DNA of 64,000 nucleotides, taken from positions 5,753,981 to 5,817,980 of the forward strand of contig NZ_FNKU01000001.1 in the NCBI RefSeq assembly GCF_900100365.1, written 5' to 3'. The notes under the pieces are model-generated. The model searched no databases and was not told the origin of the DNA. It saw only the letters and a list, made by a program, of their open reading frames with translations. Shown here one piece after another: positions 7,937-17,994 of this stretch. Position numbers and translations under genes: made by a program. Numbering within the stretch: the first letter of the stretch is position 1; the number at the start of each line of letters is the position of its first letter. This DNA comes from Pseudomonas cannabina. Its GTDB lineage: Bacteria > Pseudomonadota > Gammaproteobacteria > Pseudomonadales > Pseudomonadaceae.

Positions 7937-9961
7937 CTACTGCGCAAGCAACTGGCTGATCGGGCCGCCAAGCAGCGCGGCACCATGGGCGTTGAGGTGA
8001 ATGAAGTCCTTATAATACGAGGTCAGATTGCCTATCAGGCATTGCCCGCCGCGACAGAAAGCGTCGTCCAGGCTGATCAGCCTGATCTGATTCCGCTGGC
8101 TGGCCTGGTTGAACAGTTCGCGTGTGAAGTGTTGCAAAACATCATGCTGCCCGACAGAAACCGACAGTTTGCCGACTCGCTGCAATTTCTGCACGTCGCT
8201 GTCCGAGGTGTCGCGTGCCAGGCGGTAGTAGAGGTTTTGCGGATTGATCAGCTGCTGCGGCACTTGCGCGACGATGAACACCTCGCTGCCGATATTCCGG
8301 TAGGCCTGAATAGTTTTTTCAAGGGCTTGCTTGAAAACTGCTCTTGAGGCAGCTCGGGTTCTTTCCTGATGATCGTCGGAGATCAGGAAATATTTGCTCA
8401 TCTTTCTCTCGTCATAATCCCCGTCGGTGTAAAGCGTCCAGCGTGCAACCAGCAACACGTTCCTGATCCGGTGCTGCCTGACGTATTCAAACTCGCGGTT
8501 GGCCAGAGCCTGGCATACGCCTGGGTCGTAATTACCGCTGGCGACATCCACGCCCAGCAACGGAGGGCAGCCGCCCAGTCCGATATGCACGAGGGTTTTG
8601 CCCTGCGCACGCGCTGCGCTGTCGAACGTCGAGAGCAAGGCTTCCGAATGACTGTCGCCAAACAGTGCCCAGTCTGGTGCCTGCTCGGGATTGGCCAGAC
8701 CAAACAGGCAGAAATCGATCGTCCAGCCCTTGCCGTTGTAGCCTTGATCGCAGGTGTCGCGTGTCTGCGGGTCGGCAAATGCCTGGCGCATCGCCGCCGG
8801 GTCGACGTTGAAGCGCTGAGTGAAGCCGTTGTTGAGATAACCGGTCAGCCCCAGGGCGATGAACAGCGCCGAGGCGAGGCCGGCAGAGGTGAATACCTGC
8901 TGCCGATCGAGTTTTCCAGCTTTGCGAAAAGGCTGCTCGACGAAACGCCAGCTCAGCCAGGCCAGCAGCAAGGCAAGTACAGTAAGCGCGAGCATCACCG
9001 CCGGGTGCGGTTCGCTCAGGCTGGTTTGACGGGCGAAGGCAAACAGCGGTTGGTGCCACAGGTAAGCGCTGTAGCTGAGCATGCCGATGAATACCGGGGT
9101 TCTGCCACTCAGTAGCTGGCCAACCCAGGTTTTGCCATTGGCGAACACGATGATCAGCGTTGCGCCCAGCACCGGCACCAAGGCGTTGAAGCCGGGGAGG
9201 GGCGTGCTGCTGTCGAAAAAGATGACGCTATAAACGATCAGCAGAACGCCCATCACTGCTGCAGCCTGCGCAACGGGGCTGGCGGTGTCGGCGTTTCGCG
9301 GGTGCGAGGCGAAGTAGAAGGCGATAAAAGAGCCTGCCAATAATTCCCAGGCCCGCGCATGCAGCAGGTAGAAGGTGTCGCTGGCATCCTGACGTGCGCC
9401 CAGTTGCGCCAGCGTCAGGCTCGCAGCTGCGACAATCGCCAGCAGAGCAACGACCCTGGTTTGGCCCATGCGCCAGCCGAGCATCAACACCAGCGGAAAA
9501 AACAGGTAGTACTGCTCTTCCACGGCGAGCGTCCAGGTGTGCAGCAGCGGTTTGAGTTCCGCCGTTGCATCGAAATAGCCGCTTTCCAGCCAGAACAACA
9601 GGTTGGATGAAAACGTCGGTACCGCCACCAGACTCTTGGCGAAATATTTCAGATCAGGTGGATCAAGCGTTGCCCAGGCGACAGGCAGGCAGACCAGCGT
9701 GACTACGAACAGCGCCGGCAGGATGCGTCGTGCACGCCGCTCGTAGAAGTTGATCAGCGAAAATCGGTCGTTTGCCATCTCCGCGATGATGATCGAGGTA
9801 ATCAAATAGCCAGAGATCACGAAAAAGATGTCGACGCCGACGAAGCCACCGCTGAACATTGGCAAACCGGAGTGAAACAGAATGACAGGAAGCACCGCCA
9901 GCGCGCGCAGGCCATCGATCTCGGGACGATAGCCGAGCGCGGGATTATGAAAAATGCCCAT
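7937..9961 (-). CDS. OafA-type membrane acyltransferase with C-terminal SGNH domain
   Basis: 674 residues. The N-terminal about 370 residues form an acyltransferase-3 membrane domain opening with YRPEIDGLRALAVLPVILFHSG and containing FVGVDIFFVISGYLIT. It continues as a periplasmic SGNH hydrolase-like domain with GDSHSE near residue 434 and the catalytic DxxH as DFIHLN near the C-terminus. This fusion is typical of enzymes that O-acetylate LPS O-antigen or other surface glycans. The start ATG is at 9959-9961 (MGIFHNPALGYRP). The actual glycan is unknown; the D-rhamnose genes at 20.3-22.4 kb make O-antigen one option. Confidence 0.88.
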   Translation of the reverse strand: MGIFHNPALGYRPEIDGLRALAVLPVILFHSGLPMFSGGFVGVDIFFVISGYLITSIIIAEMANDRFSLINFYERRARRILPALFVVTLVCLPVAWATLDPPDLKYFAKSLVAVPTFSSNLLFWLESGYFDATAELKPLLHTWTLAVEEQYYLFFPLVLMLGWRMGQTRVVALLAIVAAASLTLAQLGARQDASDTFYLLHARAWELLAGSFIAFYFASHPRNADTASPVAQAAAVMGVLLIVYSVIFFDSSTPLPGFNALVPVLGATLIIVFANGKTWVGQLLSGRTPVFIGMLSYSAYLWHQPLFAFARQTSLSEPHPAVMLALTVLALLLAWLSWRFVEQPFRKAGKLDRQQVFTSAGLASALFIALGLTGYLNNGFTQRFNVDPAAMRQAFADPQTRDTCDQGYNGKGWTIDFCLFGLANPEQAPDWALFGDSHSEALLSTFDSAARAQGKTLVHIGLGGCPPLLGVDVASGNYDPGVCQALANREFEYVRQHRIRNVLLVARWTLYTDGDYDERKMSKYFLISDDHQERTRAASRAVFKQALEKTIQAYRNIGSEVFIVAQVPQQLINPQNLYYRLARDTSDSDVQKLQRVGKLSVSVGQHDVLQHFTRELFNQASQRNQIRLISLDDAFCRGGQCLIGNLTSYYKDFIHLNAHGAALLGGPISQLLAQ

Positions 9962-10276
9962 GAAGTGTGTTCTCGAAGGGGTGGTGGCAGGTGTCGGTGG
10001 CAACAGGCGGGAGGCTGCAACATGGAATAGCTACCGCCAGCGCGGGGCGCTGGACGCGTCTGACGGAAGGACGGAACTGGCTGAAGAACGGGACTGGCGC
10101 AAGAGGAAACAGCGGGAAAATTATCGGCTCAATCGCCTGTAGTTTTTTAGTTCAGGTCTCTGCGTTTGTCCACCCGCTAATGGCCGTGTCGAGCCGCCAA
10201 TGAGCAGCTCTCACCCTGAAACCGGAAAGCCCTTTATAATTCATGGTTTTTACCTCCCCTCGATGCGAGAACCATT
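9962..10276. promoter_or_regulatory. Intergenic region with a TATAAT box before yjdM
   Basis: 315 bp without a gene between two divergent genes. A perfect TATAAT lies at 10235-10240, about 40 bp before the yjdM start, but the -35 region is weak. Nothing else stands out. Confidence 0.35.
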
Positions 10277-10618
10277 GTGAGCTTACCGTCCTGCCCGAAA
10301 TGCAATTCCGAATTCACCTATGAAGATGGCAGCCTGCTGATCTGCCCGGAATGCGCCCATGAGTGGTCCGCTGACGCCGGTAGCGCCGATGCATCAGACG
10401 ACGTGAAAGTGATCAAGGACTCCACCGGCAATGTGCTGAAGGACGGCGACACCATTACCGTGACCAAGGATCTGAAGGTCAAAGGTTCTTCGTTGGTGGT
10501 CAAAGTAGGTACCAAGGTCAAGAATATTCGCCTGGTCGACGGTGATCACGACATCGACTGTAAGATCGATGGCATCGGCGCGATGAAGCTGAAGTCCGAG
10601 TTCGTCCGGAAAGTTTGA
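10277..10618 (+). CDS. yjdM: YjdM/PhnA-type zinc-ribbon protein
   Basis: 113 residues with an N-terminal zinc ribbon ([10 protein letters not shown] and CPECAHEW, two Cys pairs) and a C-terminal SH3-like KOW-type domain ([30 protein letters not shown]). This is the family once called PhnA for alkylphosphonate uptake; its biochemical role is not settled. The start is a GTG at 10277 with the TATAAT box at 10235 upstream. Confidence 0.9.
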   Translation: MSLPSCPKCNSEFTYEDGSLLICPECAHEWSADAGSADASDDVKVIKDSTGNVLKDGDTITVTKDLKVKGSSLVVKVGTKVKNIRLVDGDHDIDCKIDGIGAMKLKSEFVRKV

Positions 10619-10706
10619 TCCGGACACGCAATCGCTTTAACGTGAACGCCACATGCCTGTGTTCTGCCGTAACAGGTGGTGGCTCTTTCCAAGGCAGGTG
10701 AATTGC

Positions 10707-11138
10707 ATGTCGACAAGCCCCGCACCTTATTTGCAACCTGATGAATGCGTCGTGCTGTTCGATGGCGTCTGTAAGTTGTGCAATGGCGTGGTCCGGTTTC
10801 TGATCCGTCATGACCCGCATCGGCGTCTGCGACTGGCAGCGGTGCAATCAAAAGAAGGCCAGGCTCTGCTGCAATGGGCCGGCCTGCCGCTGGACGAATT
10901 TCACACCATCGCCGTCATCGTCAACAATCGTGTGTTTGTGCGTTCTGACGCTTTTCTGCACATCATGGGGCTGTTGCCTGCGCCGTGGCCGCTGCTCAAG
11001 GTGCTGCGTATTTTTCCGCGCGCTCTGCGCGACTGGGCTTACAACCGCATCGCGCTCAATCGCTACCGCCTGTTCGGGCGCTATGATCATTGCCTGTTAC
11101 CGTCGCCCGAGCACCGGCAGCGTTTCCTTGGCGAGTGA
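10707..11138 (+). CDS. DCC-family (DUF393) thiol-disulfide oxidoreductase-like protein
   Basis: 143 residues carrying the family signature FDGVCKLCNGVVRFLI (DxxCxxC) near the N-terminus and the downstream RYDHCLLP segment. The fold is thioredoxin-like, but the reaction is not known. The ATG at 10707 (MSTSPAPYLQ) was chosen because the family begins shortly before VVLFDGVC; the longer frame adds residues unlike the family. Confidence 0.85.
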   Translation: MSTSPAPYLQPDECVVLFDGVCKLCNGVVRFLIRHDPHRRLRLAAVQSKEGQALLQWAGLPLDEFHTIAVIVNNRVFVRSDAFLHIMGLLPAPWPLLKVLRIFPRALRDWAYNRIALNRYRLFGRYDHCLLPSPEHRQRFLGE

Positions 11139-11404
11139 CGACCGGCGGTCATTTGTAAAGTCTCATCGCCATGGACGGGTTGTGATCCACCTTGGCGGTC
11201 CGTAGAATTCGCAACATCTGGCTGTATCCCCCCATATTCACAATAATCCACTGTGCACACTGCGCCCGATTCTGAGGTCGAGCGGAGCGTTTTTGCGTTG
11301 GTTTTTCGGTGGGGCAGGCCGTGGTTTCTGTACAGGTGTCAGGCGTGTTGTTACGCGTGGCGGTCGACCTTCGGGTTGGAACATTTTTAGAGAGCTGTAA
11401 ATTC

Positions 11405-12625
11405 TTGATAACGATACCTCCGAACGCCAAAGAAAATGAAAGCCCAGGCAGCTGGCTGTGCGTCTTCGCGCTGGCCTTGGCGGCTTTTATTTTCAATACC
11501 ACCGAGTTTGTGCCGATTGGCCTGTTGAGTAACATCGGCCAGAGCTTCGACATGACCCCGGCACAGGTCGGGCTGATGCTCACGATCTATGCCTGGGTCG
11601 TGTCACTGATGTCGCTGCCGATGATGCTGGCAACCCGCAACATCGAGCGCCGCAAGCTATTGATGTTTGTGTTCGGCCTGTTTGTGGTCAGCCACGTGAT
11701 CTCTGCGATGGCCTCCAGCTTCGCGATCCTGCTGGTGAGCCGGGTCGGTATTGCGTTTGCGCACGCGGTGTTCTGGTCGGTCACGGCGTCGCTGGCCGTG
11801 CGCATCGCGCCGCCGGGCAAGCAGGTTCAGGCGCTTGGCTTGCTGGCGACCGGCACTTCACTGGCGATGGTGTTGGGTATTCCGCTGGGGCGTGTGTTGG
11901 GTGAAGCGCTGGGCTGGCGCACCACGTTTCTGGGCATTGCCGGGGTCGCTGCGCTGGTCGTCTTCCTGCTGGCGCGGGCGCTGCCGTTGCTGCCCAGCCA
12001 GAACTCCGGCTCATTGCGCAGCCTGCCGATTCTGTTCAAGCGTCCCCGCCTGATGGCGATTTACCTGCTGACCGCTATTGTGGTCACCGCGCATTTCACA
12101 GCCTACAGCTATATCGAGCCGTTCACGCAGACCGTGTCCAGACTCAGTGGCGAAATGACCACCATCCTGCTGCTGGTCTTCGGCGGTGCCGGGATCATGG
12201 GCTCGATCATCTTCAGCCTGTTCAGCGATCGCTTCCCGAACGGGCTGCTGATCACCGCCATCGGTACGCTGACCTTGTGCCTGCTGATGCTGCTGCCGCT
12301 TTCCGGTGACTCGACCATGCTCGGCACGCTGACGGTGGTCTGGGGCATGGCTATCATGTGTTTCGGACTTCTGTTGCAGGCACGAGTGCTGGCGCTGGCA
12401 CCGGACGCGACCGACGTGGCAATGGCGCTGTTCTCAGGCATCTTCAACATCGGGATCGGCGGCGGTGCGCTGCTCGGCAGCGTAGTGAGCAGCCACTTGG
12501 GCGTTGCGAACGTCGGTATCGTCGGCGGCTTGCTGGCCCTTGGCGGGCTGGGGTTGTGCTGCTTCACGACGCATCACTTCGGCAAGGTCCGGCCCGCTGC
12601 CGAGGTGCCGGCCGAGAGCAAATGA
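11405..12625 (+). CDS. Major facilitator superfamily sugar-efflux-type transporter (SotB-like)
   Basis: 406 residues, 12 predicted membrane helices. The first helix contains [12 protein letters not shown], the hallmark of the SotB/YdeA branch that exports arabinose or IPTG-like sugars in E. coli. The helix 2-3 loop reads [19 protein letters not shown]. The TTG at 11405 places about 18 residues before helix 1, as in SotB; the in-frame ATG at 11309 would add an implausible leader, so the start is uncertain. The strong hairpin terminator at 12637-12675 follows. Confidence 0.82.
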   Translation: MITIPPNAKENESPGSWLCVFALALAAFIFNTTEFVPIGLLSNIGQSFDMTPAQVGLMLTIYAWVVSLMSLPMMLATRNIERRKLLMFVFGLFVVSHVISAMASSFAILLVSRVGIAFAHAVFWSVTASLAVRIAPPGKQVQALGLLATGTSLAMVLGIPLGRVLGEALGWRTTFLGIAGVAALVVFLLARALPLLPSQNSGSLRSLPILFKRPRLMAIYLLTAIVVTAHFTAYSYIEPFTQTVSRLSGEMTTILLLVFGGAGIMGSIIFSLFSDRFPNGLLITAIGTLTLCLLMLLPLSGDSTMLGTLTVVWGMAIMCFGLLLQARVLALAPDATDVAMALFSGIFNIGIGGGALLGSVVSSHLGVANVGIVGGLLALGGLGLCCFTTHHFGKVRPAAEVPAESK

Positions 12626-12636
12626 TGCGCGCATAA

Positions 12637-12675
12637 AAAAGCTCGCTGACCGTGCAAGGCGATCAGCGAGCTTTT
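12637..12675. terminator. Bidirectional terminator between sotB-like gene and pcs
   Basis: The perfect 13-bp arms AAAAGCTCGCTGA (12637-12649) and TCAGCGAGCTTTT (12663-12675) leave A and T tracts on both sides. It serves both convergent genes. Confidence 0.85.
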
Positions 12676-12692
12676 ATGTATTCACGGCTGAC

Positions 12693-13412
12693 TCAGGCTT
12701 TGAGCCGGCCCAGCCATTCCAGCGACGTTCTCCAGATGCAGATCCCCAGGAAGTACGCTGACATGGCCAGCCACAGGCCCATGACCAGCGGGCCGTTGTG
12801 CGGATGGTTGATGATCAGCAGGGCGCTGGACAGCAACCACACGGTGGTAACCGCGATGTTGATTGGCATGAAGCGGCGTACGCGAAACGGGTGCAGGAAC
12901 TTCATGCGGGTCAACGTCAGCAATGCCAGGGCAATGATGGTGACGAACGTCAGCCACGGCGCCGGAGACAGAATATAAAGACACAGCGCAACCACGTTCC
13001 ATGCCGCCGGGAAACCCTGGAAGTAGTTGTCCTTGCTTTTCATGTCGACATTGCAGAAGCAGAACAGTGACGAGACCAGAATCACCGAAACGCTCAGCAG
13101 CAGCGTGTAGTCCGGGACCGGAATGTATCGATAGATGAACAATGCCGGGATGAATACGTAAGTCAGGTAATCGATCACCAGGTCCAGCACCGAGCCGTCG
13201 AAGTGCGGCAGTACCGAGGTGGTGTTGACCTTGCGCGCCAGCGAGCCGTCCACGCCGTCCACGATCAGCGCGGCGCCGAGCCACAACAGGCAGGCTTTGG
13301 GTTCATTGTTGAACAAGGCAATGGTCGCCAGAAACGCAAGGACGACGCCGGTGGCGGTGAAGCCATGCGCGCCCCAGGCGTTGAGTCTGGCTATGCGTTG
13401 ATTGGTTATCAC
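12693..13412 (-). CDS. pcs: Phosphatidylcholine synthase
   Basis: 239-residue integral membrane enzyme that makes phosphatidylcholine from CDP-diacylglycerol and choline in the inner membrane. The CDP-alcohol phosphatidyltransferase region is visible as DGVDGSLARKV followed by FDGSVLDLVIDY, with the Asp residues of the active site. There are several hydrophobic helices on both sides. GTG at 13410-13412 was chosen as start because GGAG lies 8 bases upstream. Pcs is known from P. syringae and other host-associated bacteria. Confidence 0.9.
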   Translation of the reverse strand: MITNQRIARLNAWGAHGFTATGVVLAFLATIALFNNEPKACLLWLGAALIVDGVDGSLARKVNTTSVLPHFDGSVLDLVIDYLTYVFIPALFIYRYIPVPDYTLLLSVSVILVSSLFCFCNVDMKSKDNYFQGFPAAWNVVALCLYILSPAPWLTFVTIIALALLTLTRMKFLHPFRVRRFMPINIAVTTVWLLSSALLIINHPHNGPLVMGLWLAMSAYFLGICIWRTSLEWLGRLKA

Positions 13413-13499
13413 GGGGGCGCTCTCCAGGAAGTAATGCTTGCCAGGGTGTGCCGCAAACCTGACTGGTAGCAACTATCGACCCGGCAATTGCCGATAAGT

Positions 13500-15515
13500 T
13501 TAGCGGTGACTATCCCTTGTTTCCCGGTTGTTTTCCAGAAAACTGCGATCTGTTCCAGACCGCTCGTCACCGTATTCTTCCGGTTCGACGAAGCAGGTAG
13601 GCGATTCACCGTTGGCATTGAGTTGGTTGATCAGGGTCGGCTGGCCTTGTTCATTGAAGAAAACCTGACCGACACCTGCCGAGTTCCATAAGCGTTCACC
13701 AGCCTTGCTGTGCTCGGGCGTACGCGGGATGACCTTCATCAGGCGTCGCTTGGTGAACCAGTTCAGCGGTGAGCGGGGTGAGTATAACCAGCGATTCAGC
13801 CGATCAAAAGTGTCCAGTAAGCGTCGGGGGAATTCATTCTTGATACCACTGCTGGTGATCTGCCAGATATGAGGCCCGCCGCTGCGGTGGCGAATCAGGA
13901 TTTCGTAGACGAACGAGTAGTGCACATCGCCCGACAGAATCACGTAATTGCCCGGGGTTCTGGAGTGGCGAAAGATGTTCAGAATGACATTCGCTGCGCC
14001 ACGGTGCGCCATCCAGTTCTCTGCATCCACCAGCAACGGGTAGCCGCACCAGCTGAAAATCCGCTGTATCGCTTCGATCAGCTTGACCCCGAACACCGGC
14101 GCGGGCGACACGATAATCGCTGATTTATGATCGATCAGTTCCTGTTGCAGTTCGCTGAGTGCCTCCCAGCCCAGCAGGCCGGACGGGTGATTGAAGTTCG
14201 ACTCGCTGCGCCAGCGCCGCGTCCGCGTATCCAGGACCACCAGCGCCGGGCTGGTGGGCAGCACGTAATGCCACTGTTGAAACTTCAGCAACTGATCGAT
14301 CAGCGCGTTCTGGGCGTAGCTGTCGAGTTGATTGTCTTTGCTGACGGCCTGTTCACTCAACCGATGTACCTGTTGCACCAGGTCGTTGAGCGCGTCGGGA
14401 TTGTTGCCCCAGCCTTGACAGAGCAGATAGGCGAGCAAGGCATTGCCGATAATGCGTTTCGAGAACGGATGGCTATACGCCGTCTGCTCCCAGTTGGCTG
14501 ACAGGTTCCAGTCATCGGTGATGTCGTGGTCATCGAAGATCATCATGCAGGGCAGATGGGCCATCGCGCGCGCCACGCCCCCAAGCCCGGCGACGAATTC
14601 GTCGATCAACAGTTGCTCTTTGGCGTAACGCTCGAGTTCTTCTGCGTCGAGCGGAGGCATGTCCGGTTTGACAAGTGTCCAGGGCGTCGGCGACCAGACC
14701 AGCAGGTACATCGCCAGCACCTCCGCCAGCGTCACCAGGTGGTTGTCGGCGGTGCTGCTGGTAAACACTGGCTTGCTGGCACCGCCAAAGAATCGCTCGC
14801 GCAGTGTGTCGTTGCTTTTCAGCGCGGGCAACAGGTCGGCGCGCTGGTAGTAGCTGGCCGGATGCGTATAGAGGCTGGCGCTGTCCTCGACCACGGCGCC
14901 CTCCAGTTGCTCATCGAACAGTTCCAGGCGTTCGATCAGCGCATGAACGACACGCAGCATAGGCCCGGCGACGTCATCAGCGTAGATCTGGTCGCCGCTC
15001 ATCATCAACAGGGCCGGGCGTTGCTGCGGTTGTTTGGCGTCGGCCAGCAAACGGTCCACACAGAGGAGACCGTCTGCGGCGCAATGGTGTGGCTTGCGGC
15101 AGGAGCCGTGCAGCAAGTGATCAATGCTGCTGCGCACCACAAAGTTCGGGTAACGGGCGCCTTCGTACAGCAGGTGCGGTGCCCATTCGGCAATGCCTCC
15201 GGGCTCGCCGTCCACCAACAAGTCGTATTCGATCCAGCTGTCTCGGGGCAGATCGGCACCCAGTTGCAGGTCAATCAGATGAATGAACGCGTGGCGGCCC
15301 ACGGCGATGACCTGGCATTGCGGGTCGGCGAGCACATAGTCGACGAAACCGTCTGTGGCGTTGTCCGCCGTTGCTTGTCGCAGGCGCAGCGTGAGGCCCA
15401 ACGGACGCGAACCCACCAGCCACAACACCAGGCGGCCGGCTTCCTGACGGCGTAACAGCGGGCCTGCGAGGACGGCGGGTAATGACGCGGGTTGTTCTGC
15501 GGGCGAAGAGGGCAT
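13500..15515 (-). CDS. PhoD-like alkaline phosphatase/phosphodiesterase family protein
   Basis: 671 residues without a signal peptide, unlike the Tat-exported PhoD at 27094-28665. Metallophosphatase motifs are visible: MMSGDQIYADD, MIFDDHDITDDWN, and VILSGDVHYSF near the C-terminus. The length and N-terminal domain fit the long cytoplasmic PhoD-like branch found in Pseudomonas. The substrate is unknown. No PhoB-box-like repeat was seen upstream. Confidence 0.85.
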   Translation of the reverse strand: MPSSPAEQPASLPAVLAGPLLRRQEAGRLVLWLVGSRPLGLTLRLRQATADNATDGFVDYVLADPQCQVIAVGRHAFIHLIDLQLGADLPRDSWIEYDLLVDGEPGGIAEWAPHLLYEGARYPNFVVRSSIDHLLHGSCRKPHHCAADGLLCVDRLLADAKQPQQRPALLMMSGDQIYADDVAGPMLRVVHALIERLELFDEQLEGAVVEDSASLYTHPASYYQRADLLPALKSNDTLRERFFGGASKPVFTSSTADNHLVTLAEVLAMYLLVWSPTPWTLVKPDMPPLDAEELERYAKEQLLIDEFVAGLGGVARAMAHLPCMMIFDDHDITDDWNLSANWEQTAYSHPFSKRIIGNALLAYLLCQGWGNNPDALNDLVQQVHRLSEQAVSKDNQLDSYAQNALIDQLLKFQQWHYVLPTSPALVVLDTRTRRWRSESNFNHPSGLLGWEALSELQQELIDHKSAIIVSPAPVFGVKLIEAIQRIFSWCGYPLLVDAENWMAHRGAANVILNIFRHSRTPGNYVILSGDVHYSFVYEILIRHRSGGPHIWQITSSGIKNEFPRRLLDTFDRLNRWLYSPRSPLNWFTKRRLMKVIPRTPEHSKAGERLWNSAGVGQVFFNEQGQPTLINQLNANGESPTCFVEPEEYGDERSGTDRSFLENNRETRDSHR

Positions 15516-15680
15516 CCTGATTCAAAACTCTGGTGAGACCTTAGGCGAGAAATAGTAACGCAGCAGGCGTTGAAAGTTCTTGTTACACGGCTAAGGCATC
15601 AGACTCAGCCTGTTTCAAGGCATTGCAGCATGAGGTCAGAGCCCTGAACCCCAACCGGACGAAGCGTATGCCTTTGCCAC

Positions 15681-15707
15681 TTCAGTGGCACTCGGCAAAG
15701 CCGATAG
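15681..15707 (+). promoter_or_regulatory. Candidate FliA promoter for chemoreceptor 15794-17434
   Basis: TTCA (15681-15684), exactly 15 bases, then GCCGATAG (15700-15707). The -10 box matches the FliA consensus GCCGATAA at seven of eight bases. It lies 86 bp before the start codon. A short hairpin (GCCACTTCAGTGGC) overlaps the -35 region. The same TTCA-N15-GCCGATAG arrangement precedes the chemoreceptor at 55093-57015. Confidence 0.55.
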
Positions 15708-15793
15708 CTTCTCTCATACAGGGTCTGAAACGGTCGACACCTCGTGTCCCCGTAATCAGTCTCTGCCCGCTGTTCTGACGAGAGATCCCCCGT

Positions 15794-17434
15794 ATGAACT
15801 GGTTCTATAACGCCAAGCTGTCTACCAAACTGTTTATAACGTTTGCCCTGTGTGCGTTGATCACTCTCGGTGTAGGTATGGTTGCCAGTCGGGGCATTGC
15901 CGAGCTTGCGTCCAATCTCAAACTCGCGTTCTCCAACAACCTGGTGTCAGTGTCCAAAACCAGCGAGACGATGACCAATGCGGTCGAGCAGAACCGCGAC
16001 GTGTACCGCTACATCAGTGTTTTCGCGGCCAATGCGCCGCAAAATGCAAAAGATGATGTCATCGCCAGCTTGCGAAAAAATCGTGTTGAAGCAGAAAAGG
16101 CTTATTCGACCTATCGGGCCACACCCCTCGAAGATGACGAACGTGCTGCCGGTGATCAGATGGATAAAGACTGGCCCGCCTATCAGGCGCTGATCGATCG
16201 GGCCGTGGGCGTCATATCGTCCGGTGACCTTGGCGCGGCAAGAGCCCTGGTGGACGGTGAGGTTCGCACGGCCTATCTCAAGATAATGGAAGAGCTGAGC
16301 ATCATGGTCGGCTCCAACAACCGTCAGATTGGCGAAGGCGCTACAGCTGCCGAGAAGACAGAGTCGACAGCCACCCTCAATCTGTATATCGGTATCGGCA
16401 TCGCGTTCGTTGCCGCATTTGGCCTGGCACTGTTTATCAGTCGCGTGATCAGTACCCCCATCGCTTCGGCACTTGTCAGCGCGCAGCGCATTGCCGGTGG
16501 CGATCTGACCCAGCCGATTGTCAGCACTCACCGTGATGAAGCAGGTTTGATGCTGACTGCGCTGAGCGGCATGCAGGATAACCTCAAGGGGACGATCAGG
16601 CAGATTTCCAGCGCTGCCGACCAACTCGCCTCTGCCGCTGAAGAGCTGAACGCCGTGACTGAAGAAAGCAGTCGCGGTCTGACACGTCAGAACGGCGAGA
16701 TTCAACAAGCCGCCACGGCGGTCAACGAAATGACGGCGGCGGTGGAAGAGGTCGCGCGCAACGCCATGTCGACATCCGACGCTTCCCGCCAGACCAGCAC
16801 CGAGGCCGCTACCGGCCGAGATCAGGCCCGTGATGCCGTAAATGCCATCAACACCGTCAGCAATGAAATCAGCAGCTCGACCACCATGGTTGAAGAGCTT
16901 GCCGGACGCGTTCGTGACATTGGCAAAGTGCTGGATGTGATTCGTGGTATCGCCGAGCAGACCAATCTGCTGGCGCTAAACGCCGCCATTGAAGCCGCGA
17001 GAGCGGGTGAGCAGGGCCGCGGCTTTGCGGTGGTGGCCGATGAAGTACGCGCTCTGGCAGCCCGTACTCAAGCGTCCACGGGTGAAATCGAAGCCATGAT
17101 CGGCAGTGTTCAGGCGAGCGCCGATCAGGCCGTGCGCGCCATGGGCAACAGCCGGGAGCTGGCCAGCAACACTCAGGTTCTCGCCAAGGCGACCGGTCAG
17201 TCGCTGGAGCGTATCGCGAAGAGCATCGCTGAAATCAACGACCGCAACATGCTCATCGCCACGGCTTCGGAAGAACAATCCCACGTTGCCCGCGAAGTGG
17301 ACCGCAACCTGATCAACATTCAGGACCTGTCCACGCAGACCGCTGCCGGCGCTCACCAGACCAGTGCTTCCAGCCAAGAGCTGTCCCGTTTGGCGATCTC
17401 TTTCAACAATCTGGTGGGCCAATTCAAGGTCTGA
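15794..17434 (+). CDS. Methyl-accepting chemotaxis protein with four-helix-bundle sensor
   Basis: 546-residue chemoreceptor. The first membrane helix is at about residues 12-32 ([18 protein letters not shown]), followed by a periplasmic 4HB-type domain to about residue 190, a second helix ([19 protein letters not shown]), a HAMP domain, and a signalling domain with the intact tip [21 protein letters not shown]. The ligand is unknown. It has a FliA-type promoter upstream and a hairpin 24 bp after the stop. Confidence 0.93.
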   Translation: MNWFYNAKLSTKLFITFALCALITLGVGMVASRGIAELASNLKLAFSNNLVSVSKTSETMTNAVEQNRDVYRYISVFAANAPQNAKDDVIASLRKNRVEAEKAYSTYRATPLEDDERAAGDQMDKDWPAYQALIDRAVGVISSGDLGAARALVDGEVRTAYLKIMEELSIMVGSNNRQIGEGATAAEKTESTATLNLYIGIGIAFVAAFGLALFISRVISTPIASALVSAQRIAGGDLTQPIVSTHRDEAGLMLTALSGMQDNLKGTIRQISSAADQLASAAEELNAVTEESSRGLTRQNGEIQQAATAVNEMTAAVEEVARNAMSTSDASRQTSTEAATGRDQARDAVNAINTVSNEISSSTTMVEELAGRVRDIGKVLDVIRGIAEQTNLLALNAAIEAARAGEQGRGFAVVADEVRALAARTQASTGEIEAMIGSVQASADQAVRAMGNSRELASNTQVLAKATGQSLERIAKSIAEINDRNMLIATASEEQSHVAREVDRNLINIQDLSTQTAAGAHQTSASSQELSRLAISFNNLVGQFKV

Positions 17435-17440
17435 CAAACC

Positions 17441-17878
17441 TCAGGGCTGTTTGCCCGACAAGCGCTTCTGAAAAAAGAAGCGCTTGTGCCCACGTGGATA
17501 ATCATCGATCTGGCCGAACTCGGTATAACCATGACGGCGATAGAGGTCCGGCGCCTGAAAGTCGAAGGTGTCCAGCCAGATGCCAACGCAGGCTTTTTCC
17601 ACCGCCAGATCCTCGGCCATCTGCATCAAACGCGAACCCATGCCTTGGCCTCGTGTCTGCTCGGGTACCACCAGCAGCTCGATGAACAGCCATTCGAACA
17701 GAAGGCGAGCGTGCAACCCGCCGACGACCTCTCCGGTCTCGTCATCGCGAATGAACATCGCTACTTTTTCGGATTTCCCGTCCCCCGCCTGCTCAGCGTT
17801 GAAGCGTTTCAATGGCTCCAGAATCGCCAGACGATCTTCCTCTGTCGGGTTGGTATTGACGTCAATGTGAATGCCCAT
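17441..17878 (-). CDS. GNAT-family N-acetyltransferase
   Basis: 145 residues with an acetyl-CoA loop in LLVVPEQTRGQGMGSRLMQMAE and a C-terminal DLYRRHGYTEFGQIDDYPRGH typical of small GNAT enzymes. The substrate is unknown. It converges on the chemoreceptor gene with a 6-bp gap, and its last codons contain the hairpin at 17458-17487. Confidence 0.85.
   Translation of the reverse strand: MGIHIDVNTNPTEEDRLAILEPLKRFNAEQAGDGKSEKVAMFIRDDETGEVVGGLHARLLFEWLFIELLVVPEQTRGQGMGSRLMQMAEDLAVEKACVGIWLDTFDFQAPDLYRRHGYTEFGQIDDYPRGHKRFFFQKRLSGKQP
17458..17487. terminator. Hairpin inside the 3' end of the GNAT gene
   Basis: The 12-bp arms ACAAGCGCTTCT (17458-17469) and AGAAGCGCTTGT (17476-17487) form a perfect stem. 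It lies 24 bp downstream of the convergent chemoreceptor stop, so it probably terminates that transcript while being coding on the other strand. Confidence 0.6.
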
Positions 17879-17994
17879 GCAGTGGCTCCCAGCCAGATGA
17901 TTGCGCGCCGAGATTAAAGCGGGGTGTGACCGGGGTAAAGCACAAGTGCTTTGTTAAGCGGCAAAATGCGCACGGGTACGAGTTTGGTCAGAAA

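Noticed and set aside
11309..11404. Extended N-terminus of the SotB-like exporter from an upstream ATG
   Set aside because: It would add 32 residues before the first helix, unlike the family; a TTG at 11405 fits better.
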